Below are positions 9,901 through 16,522 of a stretch of DNA of 64,000 nucleotides, piece after piece. The stretch is from SNAP01 sp049671745. GTDB taxonomy: Bacteria; Bacteroidota; Bacteroidia; Bacteroidales; Marinifilaceae. The stretch lies in assembly GCA_049671745.1 (NCBI GenBank), contig JBATVL010000073.1:1-64000 (forward strand), written 5' to 3'. How positions within the stretch are numbered: position 1 is the stretch's first letter; the number at the start of each line of letters is the position of its first letter. Made by a program: the position numbers and the translations under genes. The notes under the pieces were generated by a model. The model saw only the letters and a program-made list of their open reading frames with translations, ran no database searches and was not told the origin of the DNA.

Positions 9901-10029
9901 GAAACAGGAGTACATGGTTATGTTGATTATCTGAGAGATCATAATAATGAGTTTGAAATTCTTTCAATTCAATGTCCGCAAGGAATAGATAAAAAGTTAT
10001 ATTCATTGGTTGGTAATTATAAAACATAG
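6919..10029 (+). CDS. membrane-anchored KAP P-loop NTPase (Tmn-like)
   Basis: The protein is about 1036 residues from the ATG at 6919; a TTG 14 codons upstream (6877) keeps the same frame. Membrane segments are at about residues 7-27, 46-65 and 78-93, with two more near 135-180. A KAP-type P-loop domain follows: Walker A GPWGNGKTS at 270-278 and Walker B IIIDDVDRL at about 389-397, the DDVDRL form typical of KAP NTPases. The C-terminal 500 residues are helical and match nothing I recognise. KAP NTPases with N-terminal membrane helices include the single-gene phage-defence class Tmn. The neighbouring IetAS-like pair and HipBST support a defence role, which remains inferred. Confidence 0.85.
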   Translation: MKRNKKLLIVLVTIFVIVGGASIIFRLFRDYPIKYILSKIEWNNSISLLFVFIGVILIPLQINMIINRYRTSFFQKWIFSFIMSLYILSCHQELLKPFESFFNIPTISWTWHYFFEQSRINGKWYSLIFSIKLVDVISVSLLFPIYSLTLCVYNIIKSCIRSILAFTMILFPNIMSLKKFFIVKKYYLKYRSTVKRLFTTKRKIIEYINEKYEYNLEILGSNSLEENSLFFEEDTSIESSSDKYSHISKILVSKLLKQKFKNSFSIGIIGPWGNGKTSFISHFLEDYKKEADKNTIEVVNFYPAHNQGSSQILNEFLGLLAFHLRKYDGRLSQTILSYAAKLLEVGMNGTKSFQGLLKSDNLFFQNKTSYKLYEDLRDIFCELDIQILIIIDDVDRLNNEEIIELLRIIRNTVNFPNVIFVVAFDKDYVIKTIDKPIEYLDKYFQYELYIPPNRKEDLIKAFSQQVLSKFSLNTRLEKAMQESVLSQTMLVRFVFNYRDVKVLCNNFCVNIELLSEDVDYIDLLHFTLMNRNYPTEVRYIYDNFSSIFDTEKSYLKGSQRYNKIILRKKDNDKECPENIISQSDIEDKRKDLFCEIFKYIFIGKEIPKDPFDDKNFDLGSCMLFSSAISKELSILNIEKTHLFFELVLRNDDISNVEFETKIQLNIFQDYIDKLIKSTYKKEEKKKQIYNKLLSIDKSIYNRQIIKNIIKVCNFIGDVSLIHVLKPLIYDQEPVLKKIFNNSVEDYSNYFVDELWNNKKFDIEFRIRTLLGLLDAVYPFKDAYPDKYSKDKSIIYLGLDDVKLKENLISLTKTFIKRDNMFDINSLVFISKIFDCELGVEDKDVGFSKCICSERHIFEFYLQSVILGYEPGFSYSSAIFKVFNDKESFKRNTLKWSEELPQINEFYHLLELHDIRASNSNFNNFTPFYFTDERDKESNNPIQSIYVKKKKEFHMDDVSDITHPDFNIEVSKVNESIYIIEGQHSYYELIKKLIPETGVHGYVDYLRDHNNEFEILSIQCPQGIDKKLYSLVGNYKT

Positions 10030-10098
10030 GAATTTATATAATAGATTCATTGTTATTATTTACAAGTCTTACACCTATCTGAGACAATTCTAAAATAT

Positions 10099-10866
10099 AT
10101 GAAATTCTACATCTTAAGAGATGGAATTTATCAATACCTTTCATTTCAAGCTATGACCTTGAAAAAGAGGTAATGAAGATCTTTATAAGATTAATAATCA
10201 TATGGAACGATTAACATCTTTTGCAATTAGTTTTGCAGCGGTAATATCGCTTGATAAGTATAATACATATCAAGTGACAGTTAATAAGGATATACAAAGA
10301 GCTTCTGAAATTATACAGATCGTATATTAGTATCTGATGATAGTATCTACTTTAAGTTTTTTGATATAAAGAGTGGCAAAATCGCAAGCTCTGAGTATTA
10401 TTTAAGACATATTGATCCTGATTATTGTAGTTTAGAGTTTATAAAAAACAGGTATATTGGAAATCTAATATCTTTAGATAATTTGCTTAGTGAATACAAA
10501 AGAAAACTAAATGGGCAATCTAATCAATATTCTCATTGCTTTGCTAATATGAGATTACTTCTTAATCCATCTGTTGATACAATAAACGTTTTAATTCGTT
10601 TTTTTAAACAGATTGCTATTGAAGGTTTGATGTCTAAAGATGAGTTTAAAGAAGAAACTAAGAAAGCAATTTTAAATCTTATAAAAGGACATAGTAATGA
10701 TCAATCATATTTATTTACATATGCAATAATTAATAGAGAGTTTGAAAATCATGAAGATATGCATTTGTTAATGTTTGCGAGTTATAATGAAGCTTTATTA
10801 GAACTAGGAGTTGATTTTAATTCTTTGATAAAAGAATTCATGCATAATGCTGCTGTTGTGGATTAA
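10099..10866 (+). pseudogene. frameshifted gene of unknown function
   Basis: Coding-like sequence runs across three segments in alternating frames. It starts at ATG 10099 (MKFYILRDGIYQYLSF), shifts frame near the A5 run at about 10165, continues as NEDLYKINNH and on to QRASEIIQ, shifts back at about 10305-10320, and then runs unbroken to the stop at 10864-10866. The last segment contains about 185 codons, of which those from TTG 10483 form the longest unit with a start. Joined, it would encode about 255 residues with no signal peptide or membrane helix. I do not recognise the family. Two frame changes suggest a broken gene; a sequencing error or programmed frameshifting cannot be excluded. 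Confidence 0.6.
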
Positions 10867-10916
10867 TACAAAAAGATTAGCAGTGAGTTATAGTTGATAA
10901 TTAATGATATTTGGCT

Positions 10917-10963
10917 TGAGATTAATTCAGTTGTCTTGAAAATTATGACAACTGAATTAACTC
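10917..10963. terminator. bidirectional hairpin terminator
   Basis: GAGATTAATTCAGTTGTC pairs with GACAACTGAATTAACTC with a single-base bulge around a loop of about 12 bases. It sits between the convergent 3' ends of the frameshifted gene and hipT and probably stops both. Confidence 0.75.
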
Positions 10964-10972
10964 ATTTAAATA

Positions 10973-11917
10973 TTATTCTATACGTGAATATCTTTCTTCA
11001 AGTAAAGAAGTGTATTCTTTCTGTAGTTCTTTTGAAAGAAAAGAATTTCTAATCATTTCAATAGCCTTTGCTTTATTTTTACTAAACTTCTTAAATGTAC
11101 TTTTAATCTGTTTTTCTCCAAGTCCTAAATTCTCTCCAAACTTAATGAAGTGAGCCTTATTAAAGTTTTTCTTTTTGCCCTCTAGTGTTAGAGCAAGTTC
11201 CTCTTTGTCTTTGGGATTTATTATAGCAACATTTAGTAAATCGTAGGCTGGAGAGAGTTGCCAGCTATCGTTAAAATTAATCATAGAGAAATTCTTTAGA
11301 TGCATATCGTTATTTCCTGTTAGAAAACTAAAAAGAGTAATCTCAAATAATCTTATTTTATCTAATCCTCTATGAGAGGAGAAGCTGGATAACGCTTTTC
11401 CTATTTTTTCCATAGAACCTTTATATTTGTCAAATGCTTCTAGTATTTGAAACATATCTAGCATGTGTATCTTTTGATCTGAACCGTTTCTGTCTATACG
11501 TTTGGTTATATATGATAATTCTCCTGATTTAAGTTTAATAAGACTAGAAGGTACAGTTGAAATACCATATTTTTCAGCTAGTCTCATAGTTATATGCTCA
11601 TTTGCAGGCATCTCTCTAAATTCTTTATTAGGTGGTTTAAATATATATTTGCCCCCTAATGCCCCAACTATTGTTAGTCTGTTTTCTTTATTCTCTGAAA
11701 ATACAGACATAGATAATTTTGGTTGGACTCCTGTAACTGCAATACTTCTAGCCACAACTTCTTTAGCTAGTTCTTCCATTTTATTAAGTGTATATTCAAT
11801 ACTAGGTGGTTCTTTCTCTCCAAAGAATTCTTTGCTGCATTTATAATGAAAATTGGAGAAGTTGTTTTCTTCTGAAATTTCTTTATAACAATATAGACAT
11901 TTCTTATTCATCGTCAT
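10973..11917 (-). CDS. hipT: HipT-type Ser/Thr kinase toxin (HipA C-terminal)
   Basis: The 314-residue protein corresponds to the kinase part of HipA. The phosphate-binding loop is AVTGVQPKLS (60-69). A Lys lies in YIFKPP, the catalytic loop GNNDMHLKN places Asp204 and Asn209, and SPAYD supplies the metal Asp226. The loop has Ala60 and Thr62 where HipT proteins usually have a Ser-x-Ser autophosphorylation pair. An extra N-terminal segment has C7xxC10 and H24xxC27, a small zinc-ribbon-like fold. HipA-family kinases phosphorylate translation targets such as aminoacyl-tRNA synthetases. Its start overlaps the hipS 3' end by 14 bp, which implies translational coupling. Confidence 0.9.
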   Translation of the reverse strand: MTMNKKCLYCYKEISEENNFSNFHYKCSKEFFGEKEPPSIEYTLNKMEELAKEVVARSIAVTGVQPKLSMSVFSENKENRLTIVGALGGKYIFKPPNKEFREMPANEHITMRLAEKYGISTVPSSLIKLKSGELSYITKRIDRNGSDQKIHMLDMFQILEAFDKYKGSMEKIGKALSSFSSHRGLDKIRLFEITLFSFLTGNNDMHLKNFSMINFNDSWQLSPAYDLLNVAIINPKDKEELALTLEGKKKNFNKAHFIKFGENLGLGEKQIKSTFKKFSKNKAKAIEMIRNSFLSKELQKEYTSLLEERYSRIE

Positions 11918-12236
11918 TGCTTATTGGTTTAACACTTACAGCTCCAATACAATCGCTGCAACAGCTTATTAATAGTCCCATTCTGTCATTTGGATTTATC
12001 TTCCAGTTTTTAGTCGCTATATTAAGAAGCCATCCTTCTGGTATTAATCCTTCGAAGAATGCAAATAATCTTTTGTCTTTATAAACAGTCTCTTTTACAG
12101 GCATAGAGAAAGTAATAAAATCGTTTGGATGTTCTATAATATATTCAGCATTGTACTGAAAAGTGTAGATCCCATCATTTGTTTCTATTAATACTCCTGC
12201 TTTATTATTGTTGTAATATATTTCTGCTTGTCTCAT
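11904..12236 (-). CDS. hipS: HipS-type antitoxin (HipA N-terminal subdomain 1)
   Basis: The 110-residue protein equals the N-subdomain-1 (Couple_hipA) region that in classical HipA is fused to the kinase. The family signature LFAFFEGLIPEGWLL and a DRMGLL segment are present. In the HipBST system the separate HipS subunit, not HipB, neutralises the kinase. It lies 13 bases after hipB and overlaps hipT, so the three form one operon. Confidence 0.9.
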   Translation of the reverse strand: MRQAEIYYNNNKAGVLIETNDGIYTFQYNAEYIIEHPNDFITFSMPVKETVYKDKRLFAFFEGLIPEGWLLNIATKNWKINPNDRMGLLISCCSDCIGAVSVKPISNDDE

Positions 12237-12249
12237 TTTAGCGTATTAT

Positions 12250-12459
12250 TTATTCTTCAACATCTCTAAAATCTGTACATACTAATGTGTGACCAAACAT
12301 CATAAGAACTTGATTTACTTTATCCATATTAAGATTTGTTTTTCCTTGTTCTATTTTCCTTATTACAGTTAGTGCTACACCAGTTTTTTCAGCAAACTCT
12401 TCTTGCGTTAGATTTACCTCTTTTCTTTTCTCTTTTAAAAATTTATCTATCTTCTTCAT
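12250..12459 (-). CDS. hipB: HipB-type helix-turn-helix repressor
   Basis: This 69-residue protein has an XRE/Cro-type helix-turn-helix at about residues 17-40 (LTQEEFAEKTGVALTVIRKI, then EQG). It is first in the hipBST operon. HipB proteins bind palindromes in their own promoter, and here five such palindromes start at the base directly before the ATG. The short chain after the HTH, ending in DVEE, is about what is expected of a minimal HipB. Confidence 0.9.
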   Translation of the reverse strand: MKKIDKFLKEKRKEVNLTQEEFAEKTGVALTVIRKIEQGKTNLNMDKVNQVLMMFGHTLVCTDFRDVEE

Positions 12460-12637
12460 TATATGTTATTGCATATATTTTGTGTGAATGTATATGAATT
12501 ATACGTTTTTACATATAAAAGGTTGTATTTTGTTCGTATTATATGCTATTGCATATATATATTGTAAATATATATAAATTATATGTTTTTACATATAAAA
12601 GTTTATCTATCTTCTATTTTATATCTTAATGCATATA
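12460..12637. promoter_or_regulatory. five-site palindromic operator array at 40-bp pitch
   Basis: Five 18-bp palindromes of the form TATATG-N6-CATATA begin at 12460, 12500, 12540, 12580 and 12620, exactly 40 bp apart. The spacers alternate between TTATTG/CTATTG/TTAATG and TTTTTA. Site 1 abuts the hipB start codon. The sequence 12437-12460, which includes the first hipB codons, recurs in degraded form at 12597-12620, an offset of 160 bp, so the array probably grew by tandem duplication. The natural ligand is HipB, alone or with HipS and HipT, giving cooperative autorepression. Confidence 0.8.
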
Positions 12638-12805
12638 ATTATTATTGCTGTTAAATTGCCTTGGCCTTTGATTGATTATCTTATTGTGCATGAATTGGTT
12701 CATACTAAGATTAAGAATCACTCTAAGGAGTTTTGGGCTGAGCTTTCTAAATATATCCCTAATTGGAAGGAACTTGATGAGCGTATGGGGTATTTGAAGA
12801 TTTGA
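12629..12805 (+). pseudogene. 3' remnant of YgjP-type metallopeptidase gene
   Basis: The frame encodes 58 residues ending at TGA 12803-12805. It contains the metal-binding end of the YgjP/DUF45 metallopeptidase family: HELVH (HExxH), then KIKNHSKEFW, where the downstream His is the third ligand, then the tail W-x-x-LD-x-RMGYLK. Whole family members are about 230 residues, so some 170 N-terminal residues are missing. The homology begins where the hipB operator array ends, so the array or the hipBST operon probably replaced the 5' part. Confidence 0.75.
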
Positions 12806-12880
12806 TCCTAAAAAAATATGTATCTATTGTTGTGATAATAATATTTTTATTAAATTTAATGACTGAACTAAAAGAAAAGA

Positions 12881-13240
12881 ATGATGTCTAGAAAAAAACA
12901 TTTAATTTACGATTGTCTTATCTTATTATTATTTGTAATATGGATTGTTATAGATGCATATTCTCTTTTCTCTGACTACGATTTATTTATGGAATTAGGA
13001 TTCTCTATTGTTTTGTTTGGACTTTTTACTCAAGCAGTAAGAACCACTATTTATAAGGATAGTAGATATAAATCTATGATACAAATAATGTATATCTTAG
13101 TTTCTATATCTATTGTTCCTACTCTTGTTATGTATTTTAGTGGAAAAGTATATAGGCCAGAAATATTAACTATATTTAATATAGTTATATCATTTCAGAG
13201 TCTTTTTTATATCTTGAATTGTAGAAAAGGAAGAATATAA
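12881..13240 (+). CDS. small four-helix membrane protein
   Basis: The 119-residue product has four predicted membrane helices at about residues 8-28, 35-53, 67-87 and 93-112 and short basic ends. I recognise no family. It is preceded by a second in-frame ATG codon (ATGATG), so the start is uncertain by one residue. It converges on the lipoprotein gene with only 15 bases between them. Confidence 0.6.
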   Translation: MMSRKKHLIYDCLILLLFVIWIVIDAYSLFSDYDLFMELGFSIVLFGLFTQAVRTTIYKDSRYKSMIQIMYILVSISIVPTLVMYFSGKVYRPEILTIFNIVISFQSLFYILNCRKGRI

Positions 13241-13255
13241 TAAGGCATTACACTG

Positions 13256-13654
13256 TTAATCAGCTAAAGTTCTTCCAGATATCTCAACTTTTCCATTTAG
13301 GATTTTTGAGTTAGGAGTGTCGTTAGGCATTCTTTCAGATTCTTGATTTTTAAAGCCACCTTCAGGAGTCCAAGCTGCGTGAATACTTAATGAACTATTA
13401 TAAGGTATATCATTATAGGCAGCTGCTTCTAATGCAAGTCCTGCTCTGACTCTAATATTTATTGTCCATGGCGAGCTTACATTGCTTAATTTGATTAGTT
13501 CTGCTTTTCCATTCATGTATTCTATTTTGTTTATGCTAGAGCCATTTGAAGTTGTTACTGTGTATGTTATATCATACATTAGCCTTGCAGGTTCATTGTT
13601 TTTTGAGCATGATATTAATAGTGTAATAAATAATATAAATAAGTATTTTTTCAT
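13256..13654 (-). CDS. small predicted lipoprotein
   Basis: The start at 13652-13654 gives a 132-residue precursor with the signal MKKYLFILFITLLISCSKN, a clear lipobox with Cys at residue 16. A longer frame reaches 13696, but its first ATG lies upstream of a -7 box (TATCTTTG on this strand, 13681-13688), so the inner start is right. The mature part is beta-rich (YTVTTSNGS, WTINIRVRAGLALEA) and matches no family I know. It is expected to be membrane anchored, facing the periplasm or the cell surface. Confidence 0.7.
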   Translation of the reverse strand: MKKYLFILFITLLISCSKNNEPARLMYDITYTVTTSNGSSINKIEYMNGKAELIKLSNVSSPWTINIRVRAGLALEAAAYNDIPYNSSLSIHAAWTPEGGFKNQESERMPNDTPNSKILNGKVEISGRTLAD

Positions 13655-13680
13655 ACTGACTTTTTTTAGTTGGATTGGTG

Positions 13681-13688
13681 CAAAGATA
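13681..13688 (-). promoter_or_regulatory. -7 promoter box of the lipoprotein gene
   Basis: The minus-strand sequence TATCTTTG matches TAnnTTTG exactly and sits 26 bases before the chosen start codon. It helps decide that start. Confidence 0.5.
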
Positions 13689-13765
13689 ATAAACATATTG
13701 ATAGTTCATGTCGTTTTAACTTCTTTTATAATAAGTGGTTAGTGTGTTGGTAGTTCTATAAGATG

Positions 13766-13808
13766 GCCAGTAATTATCTATTTGTGAATATTTTAGATAA
13801 CTACTGGC
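13766..13808. terminator. hairpin terminator after the rubredoxin-like gene
   Basis: GCCAGTAATTATCTA pairs with TAGATAACTACTGGC with one mismatch around a 13-base loop. It lies just beyond the stop of the minus-strand gene at 13831. A T-rich tract follows only on the plus strand. Confidence 0.55.
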
Positions 13809-13830
13809 TTGTTTTATATTTATTAGTTGA

Positions 13831-13995
13831 TTAGAAACTAGATGTCTGAACTACTTTTATCCAGACAACATCACTGCATTTAGGACAAAATGGTAATTCT
13901 TCTCCTTCGTCTAAATAAACTATATGTCCGCACATTCTACATCTATATTTACCTTCTCCTGGTATTTCGCCTGCCTTAAAACTTAAAGTATTCAT
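13831..13995 (-). CDS. rubredoxin/zinc-ribbon-like small protein
   Basis: This 54-residue protein has two Cys pairs, CRMC (after GKYR) and CPKC (after LPF), separated by about 18 residues, in the arrangement YRCxxCGxI-N-LPFCPKCxxxxW. The pattern is that of rubredoxin-like or zinc-ribbon proteins that bind one Fe or Zn through four Cys, although true rubredoxins have longer spacing. Bacteroidota genomes commonly carry such small proteins, possibly in oxidative-stress electron transfer. It is divergent from the ABC transporter that follows. Confidence 0.75.
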   Translation of the reverse strand: MNTLSFKAGEIPGEGKYRCRMCGHIVYLDEGEELPFCPKCSDVVWIKVVQTSSF

Positions 13996-14070
13996 AAAAT
14001 TGTATTTGGTTAAATCTGTTATTGAATATTTATATATATTAGGATTCTATAATAAAAATAACAAAAAAAT

Positions 14071-14853
14071 ATGGATACTATAGTCTCAATAAAAAATCTT
14101 TCTAAATCTTTTAAGAGTGGAAAGAAGATAAATAATGTACTGAAAAATATTAGTCTAGATATAAAAAAAGGTAAGGTAATAGGTTACATTGGTCCTAATG
14201 GAGCTGGTAAGTCAACAACAGTGAAGATTCTATGCGGTATTCTTGAGGGGTACAAAGGCGAGATAGAGATTTTTGGCGAACCTGTAAAAGCAGATTCTTT
14301 AGAGATAAAAAGACGTATAGGGTATATTCCTGAGAATGGGGCTCTTTATGATACCTTAACTCCTATAGAGTTTTTGTCGTTTATAGCTACTATTCACGAT
14401 ATTCCTACTGAAGAGGCGCTTAAGAAGATTAGTTCTTTCCTTGAGTTTTTTGATATGGCTTCTCATGCTCACCAAAGAATAAATACTTTCTCTAAGGGGA
14501 TGAAGCAGAAGATTTTAATTATATCTGGTTTGTTGCATAGTCCTGAGCTTATCTTTATGGATGAACCTCTTTCTGGTTTAGATGCTAACTCTGTTATTCT
14601 TGTTAAGGAGTTAATTAATAGACTTGTGTGGGAGGGAAAGACGGTGTTTTATTGTTCTCATTTAATGGATGTTGTGGAGAAGATGTCGGATGAGATTGTG
14701 ATGATTAATGACGGTGAGATTATAGCTCAGGGTGAGTGTAAAGATTTGTTTGAGCAGGAGGGGGTTGATTCTCTAGAGTCACTATTTTCTAAGCTTACAG
14801 GAAATACACAACAAAAAGAGAGAGCTTCTAAATTTGTTGAATCTTATAAATAG
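14071..14853 (+). CDS. ABC transporter ATP-binding protein
   Basis: The 260-residue nucleotide-binding subunit has Walker A GPNGAGKST (about 44-52), a signature loop in the variant form FSKGMKQK, Walker B LIFMDEPLSGLD and an H-loop His in YCSHLM. This combination is typical of ABC-2-type exporters of the CcmA/NatA/BcrA group. The permease gene starts 6 bases after the stop, so the two are one operon. Substrate cannot be read from sequence; export of a drug, peptide or Na+ are options in the family. Confidence 0.9.
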   Translation: MDTIVSIKNLSKSFKSGKKINNVLKNISLDIKKGKVIGYIGPNGAGKSTTVKILCGILEGYKGEIEIFGEPVKADSLEIKRRIGYIPENGALYDTLTPIEFLSFIATIHDIPTEEALKKISSFLEFFDMASHAHQRINTFSKGMKQKILIISGLLHSPELIFMDEPLSGLDANSVILVKELINRLVWEGKTVFYCSHLMDVVEKMSDEIVMINDGEIIAQGECKDLFEQEGVDSLESLFSKLTGNTQQKERASKFVESYK

Positions 14854-14859
14854 CTTTAT

Positions 14860-16434
14860 ATGCAATTAAATAAAACACATCTTAAAGAATATCTTAGATT
14901 ACTATATGTTGCTAATAATAGGGTGGATAAGAAGAATTCTACTAACTCTACTTCTTCTTCTCGTTGGGCGAAACAGTTTTGGGCTTCCTTATTAATTGGA
15001 TCTTTTCTAGTATTTATGTTTTCCCGAATGGCTGATTTTAATTTAGCTACTGCTCTCTTCTTTTTAGTAATAATGTTTACTCTGATAGCGGAGTTTCTGT
15101 CTGAGTATGCAATTATATTATTAGATACTAAGGGTAATGATATCTTATTTCATCATCCCATTAGCAGTCAAACGGTGTTTGCTGGTAGGTTGATATATAT
15201 TCTTGCTGTTGCATTGTTTTCAGGCCTCACTATTGCATTTCCTTATTTGATATATGTTATTGTATCAAAAGGTGTGTTGGTGGGCTTAGGCTTTATTATT
15301 TCATGTGTATTGACAATAATTAGCTCCATTTCTTTAGCATTATTTCTTTATGTTCTTTTATTTAAGTTTTGCGGTGCAGAACGTCTTAAGAATATAATTA
15401 ATTATGTGCAGATAGCTATGTCTATGATTCTTATTGCTACTTATTATTTGAGCATAGAGTTATTCGATTTAACGGATCTTTCACAATTAAGCTTTTCTTA
15501 TGAATGGTGGTCTGTTTTTGTGCCTTCTTATTGGTTTTTATCTATTTTAGATATACTTGGTGGTGTGGAGATTCCTGTTTTTGCTAAACTATTTCCTGCT
15601 TTGGCTGTTATACTTCCTTGTGTATTATCTGTTTTTTCATATAAATATTTATCTAAGATATTTAAAACAGAGCTTATTCGTTTCGATCATAAGGAGAAGA
15701 AGACTGAGAAGATTAAAAGTAAATTTACATTAACTAATTTTTATATTAAGTTTTTTGCTGTAAACAAGATAGAGAGAGAATTATTTGTACTGTATAAGAA
15801 ACTATTATCAAGAGATAAGAATTTTAAGATGGCTGTTTATCCTGCTATTGCTTATAGTTTGGTTATGCCTATTATTAGAATTGTAAAAGAGACTTCTAAG
15901 GCTCCTTTGTCTGAAAGTACTGATGTTTCATTATTCCTTTTTGCGCTGTATTTCTCGTCTATTGTATTTATAACTTCTGTTTTTTCTTTTCATATAGGGG
16001 ATTACGGTAAGTTATCCGATTTGTATAGAGTATCTCCTTTAAAGAAAAAGGGTTTGATTATGACTTCTGCATTAAAGGTTTTGAACTATAATTTTCTACT
16101 TGTTCCTATGTTGTTGTGCTCTGTCTTTATTGGATATATATGGGGTTTTACATATGTATTTAATGTTGTGACGGTATTCTTTATCGTTAATATTATATGT
16201 ATGTTAATGCTATTAATAGGGACTTCTAGATTTCCTCTTTCTTTGGCTAAAGGTGATTCTGATAAGATTAGTATGGGAGTTAAGATGTTTGCTATTATAG
16301 CTTTTTTAAGTATGGTGGGAGTTGCTCATTATTATATATTATTTGCAACTTATGGTTTGATTATCTATACTTCATTACTTGCTGTTGTGTATCTAATAAT
16401 TATTAGATACTTAAGAGTAAAAACAATTAAATAG
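14860..16434 (+). CDS. ABC exporter membrane subunit
   Basis: The 524-residue protein has about a dozen hydrophobic segments, beginning near residues 38-55 and 61-88, with a large soluble loop near residues 270-330. It pairs with the preceding ATPase at a 6-bp spacing. Large permeases of this size with an N-terminal cytoplasmic segment occur in ABC-2-like exporters of Bacteroidota and Firmicutes. No soluble substrate-binding protein is nearby, which agrees with export. Substrate is unknown. Confidence 0.8.
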   Translation: MQLNKTHLKEYLRLLYVANNRVDKKNSTNSTSSSRWAKQFWASLLIGSFLVFMFSRMADFNLATALFFLVIMFTLIAEFLSEYAIILLDTKGNDILFHHPISSQTVFAGRLIYILAVALFSGLTIAFPYLIYVIVSKGVLVGLGFIISCVLTIISSISLALFLYVLLFKFCGAERLKNIINYVQIAMSMILIATYYLSIELFDLTDLSQLSFSYEWWSVFVPSYWFLSILDILGGVEIPVFAKLFPALAVILPCVLSVFSYKYLSKIFKTELIRFDHKEKKTEKIKSKFTLTNFYIKFFAVNKIERELFVLYKKLLSRDKNFKMAVYPAIAYSLVMPIIRIVKETSKAPLSESTDVSLFLFALYFSSIVFITSVFSFHIGDYGKLSDLYRVSPLKKKGLIMTSALKVLNYNFLLVPMLLCSVFIGYIWGFTYVFNVVTVFFIVNIICMLMLLIGTSRFPLSLAKGDSDKISMGVKMFAIIAFLSMVGVAHYYILFATYGLIIYTSLLAVVYLIIIRYLRVKTIK

Positions 16435-16450
16435 AATGGTCTAATATAAA

Positions 16451-16505
16451 AATGAGTTATAAATTAAGTTTTGCTTTTAAGGCATCACATAATTTATAAC
16501 TCATT
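16451..16505. terminator. bidirectional hairpin terminator
   Basis: AATGAGTTATAAATTA pairs perfectly with TAATTTATAACTCATT over a 23-base loop, between the convergent ABC permease and DEAD-box helicase genes. Confidence 0.8.
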
Positions 16506-16522
16506 ATCTTTTTAAGGGAAGT

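Noticed and set aside
11502..12084. Plus-strand open frames across hipT and hipS
   Set aside because: They lie entirely antisense to well-supported HipT and HipS domains.
12460..12637. Regular 40-bp repeats that could suggest a small CRISPR array
   Set aside because: Only 18 bp of each unit is conserved, spacers are similar to each other, there are no cas genes, and the array abuts hipB; an operator array fits better.
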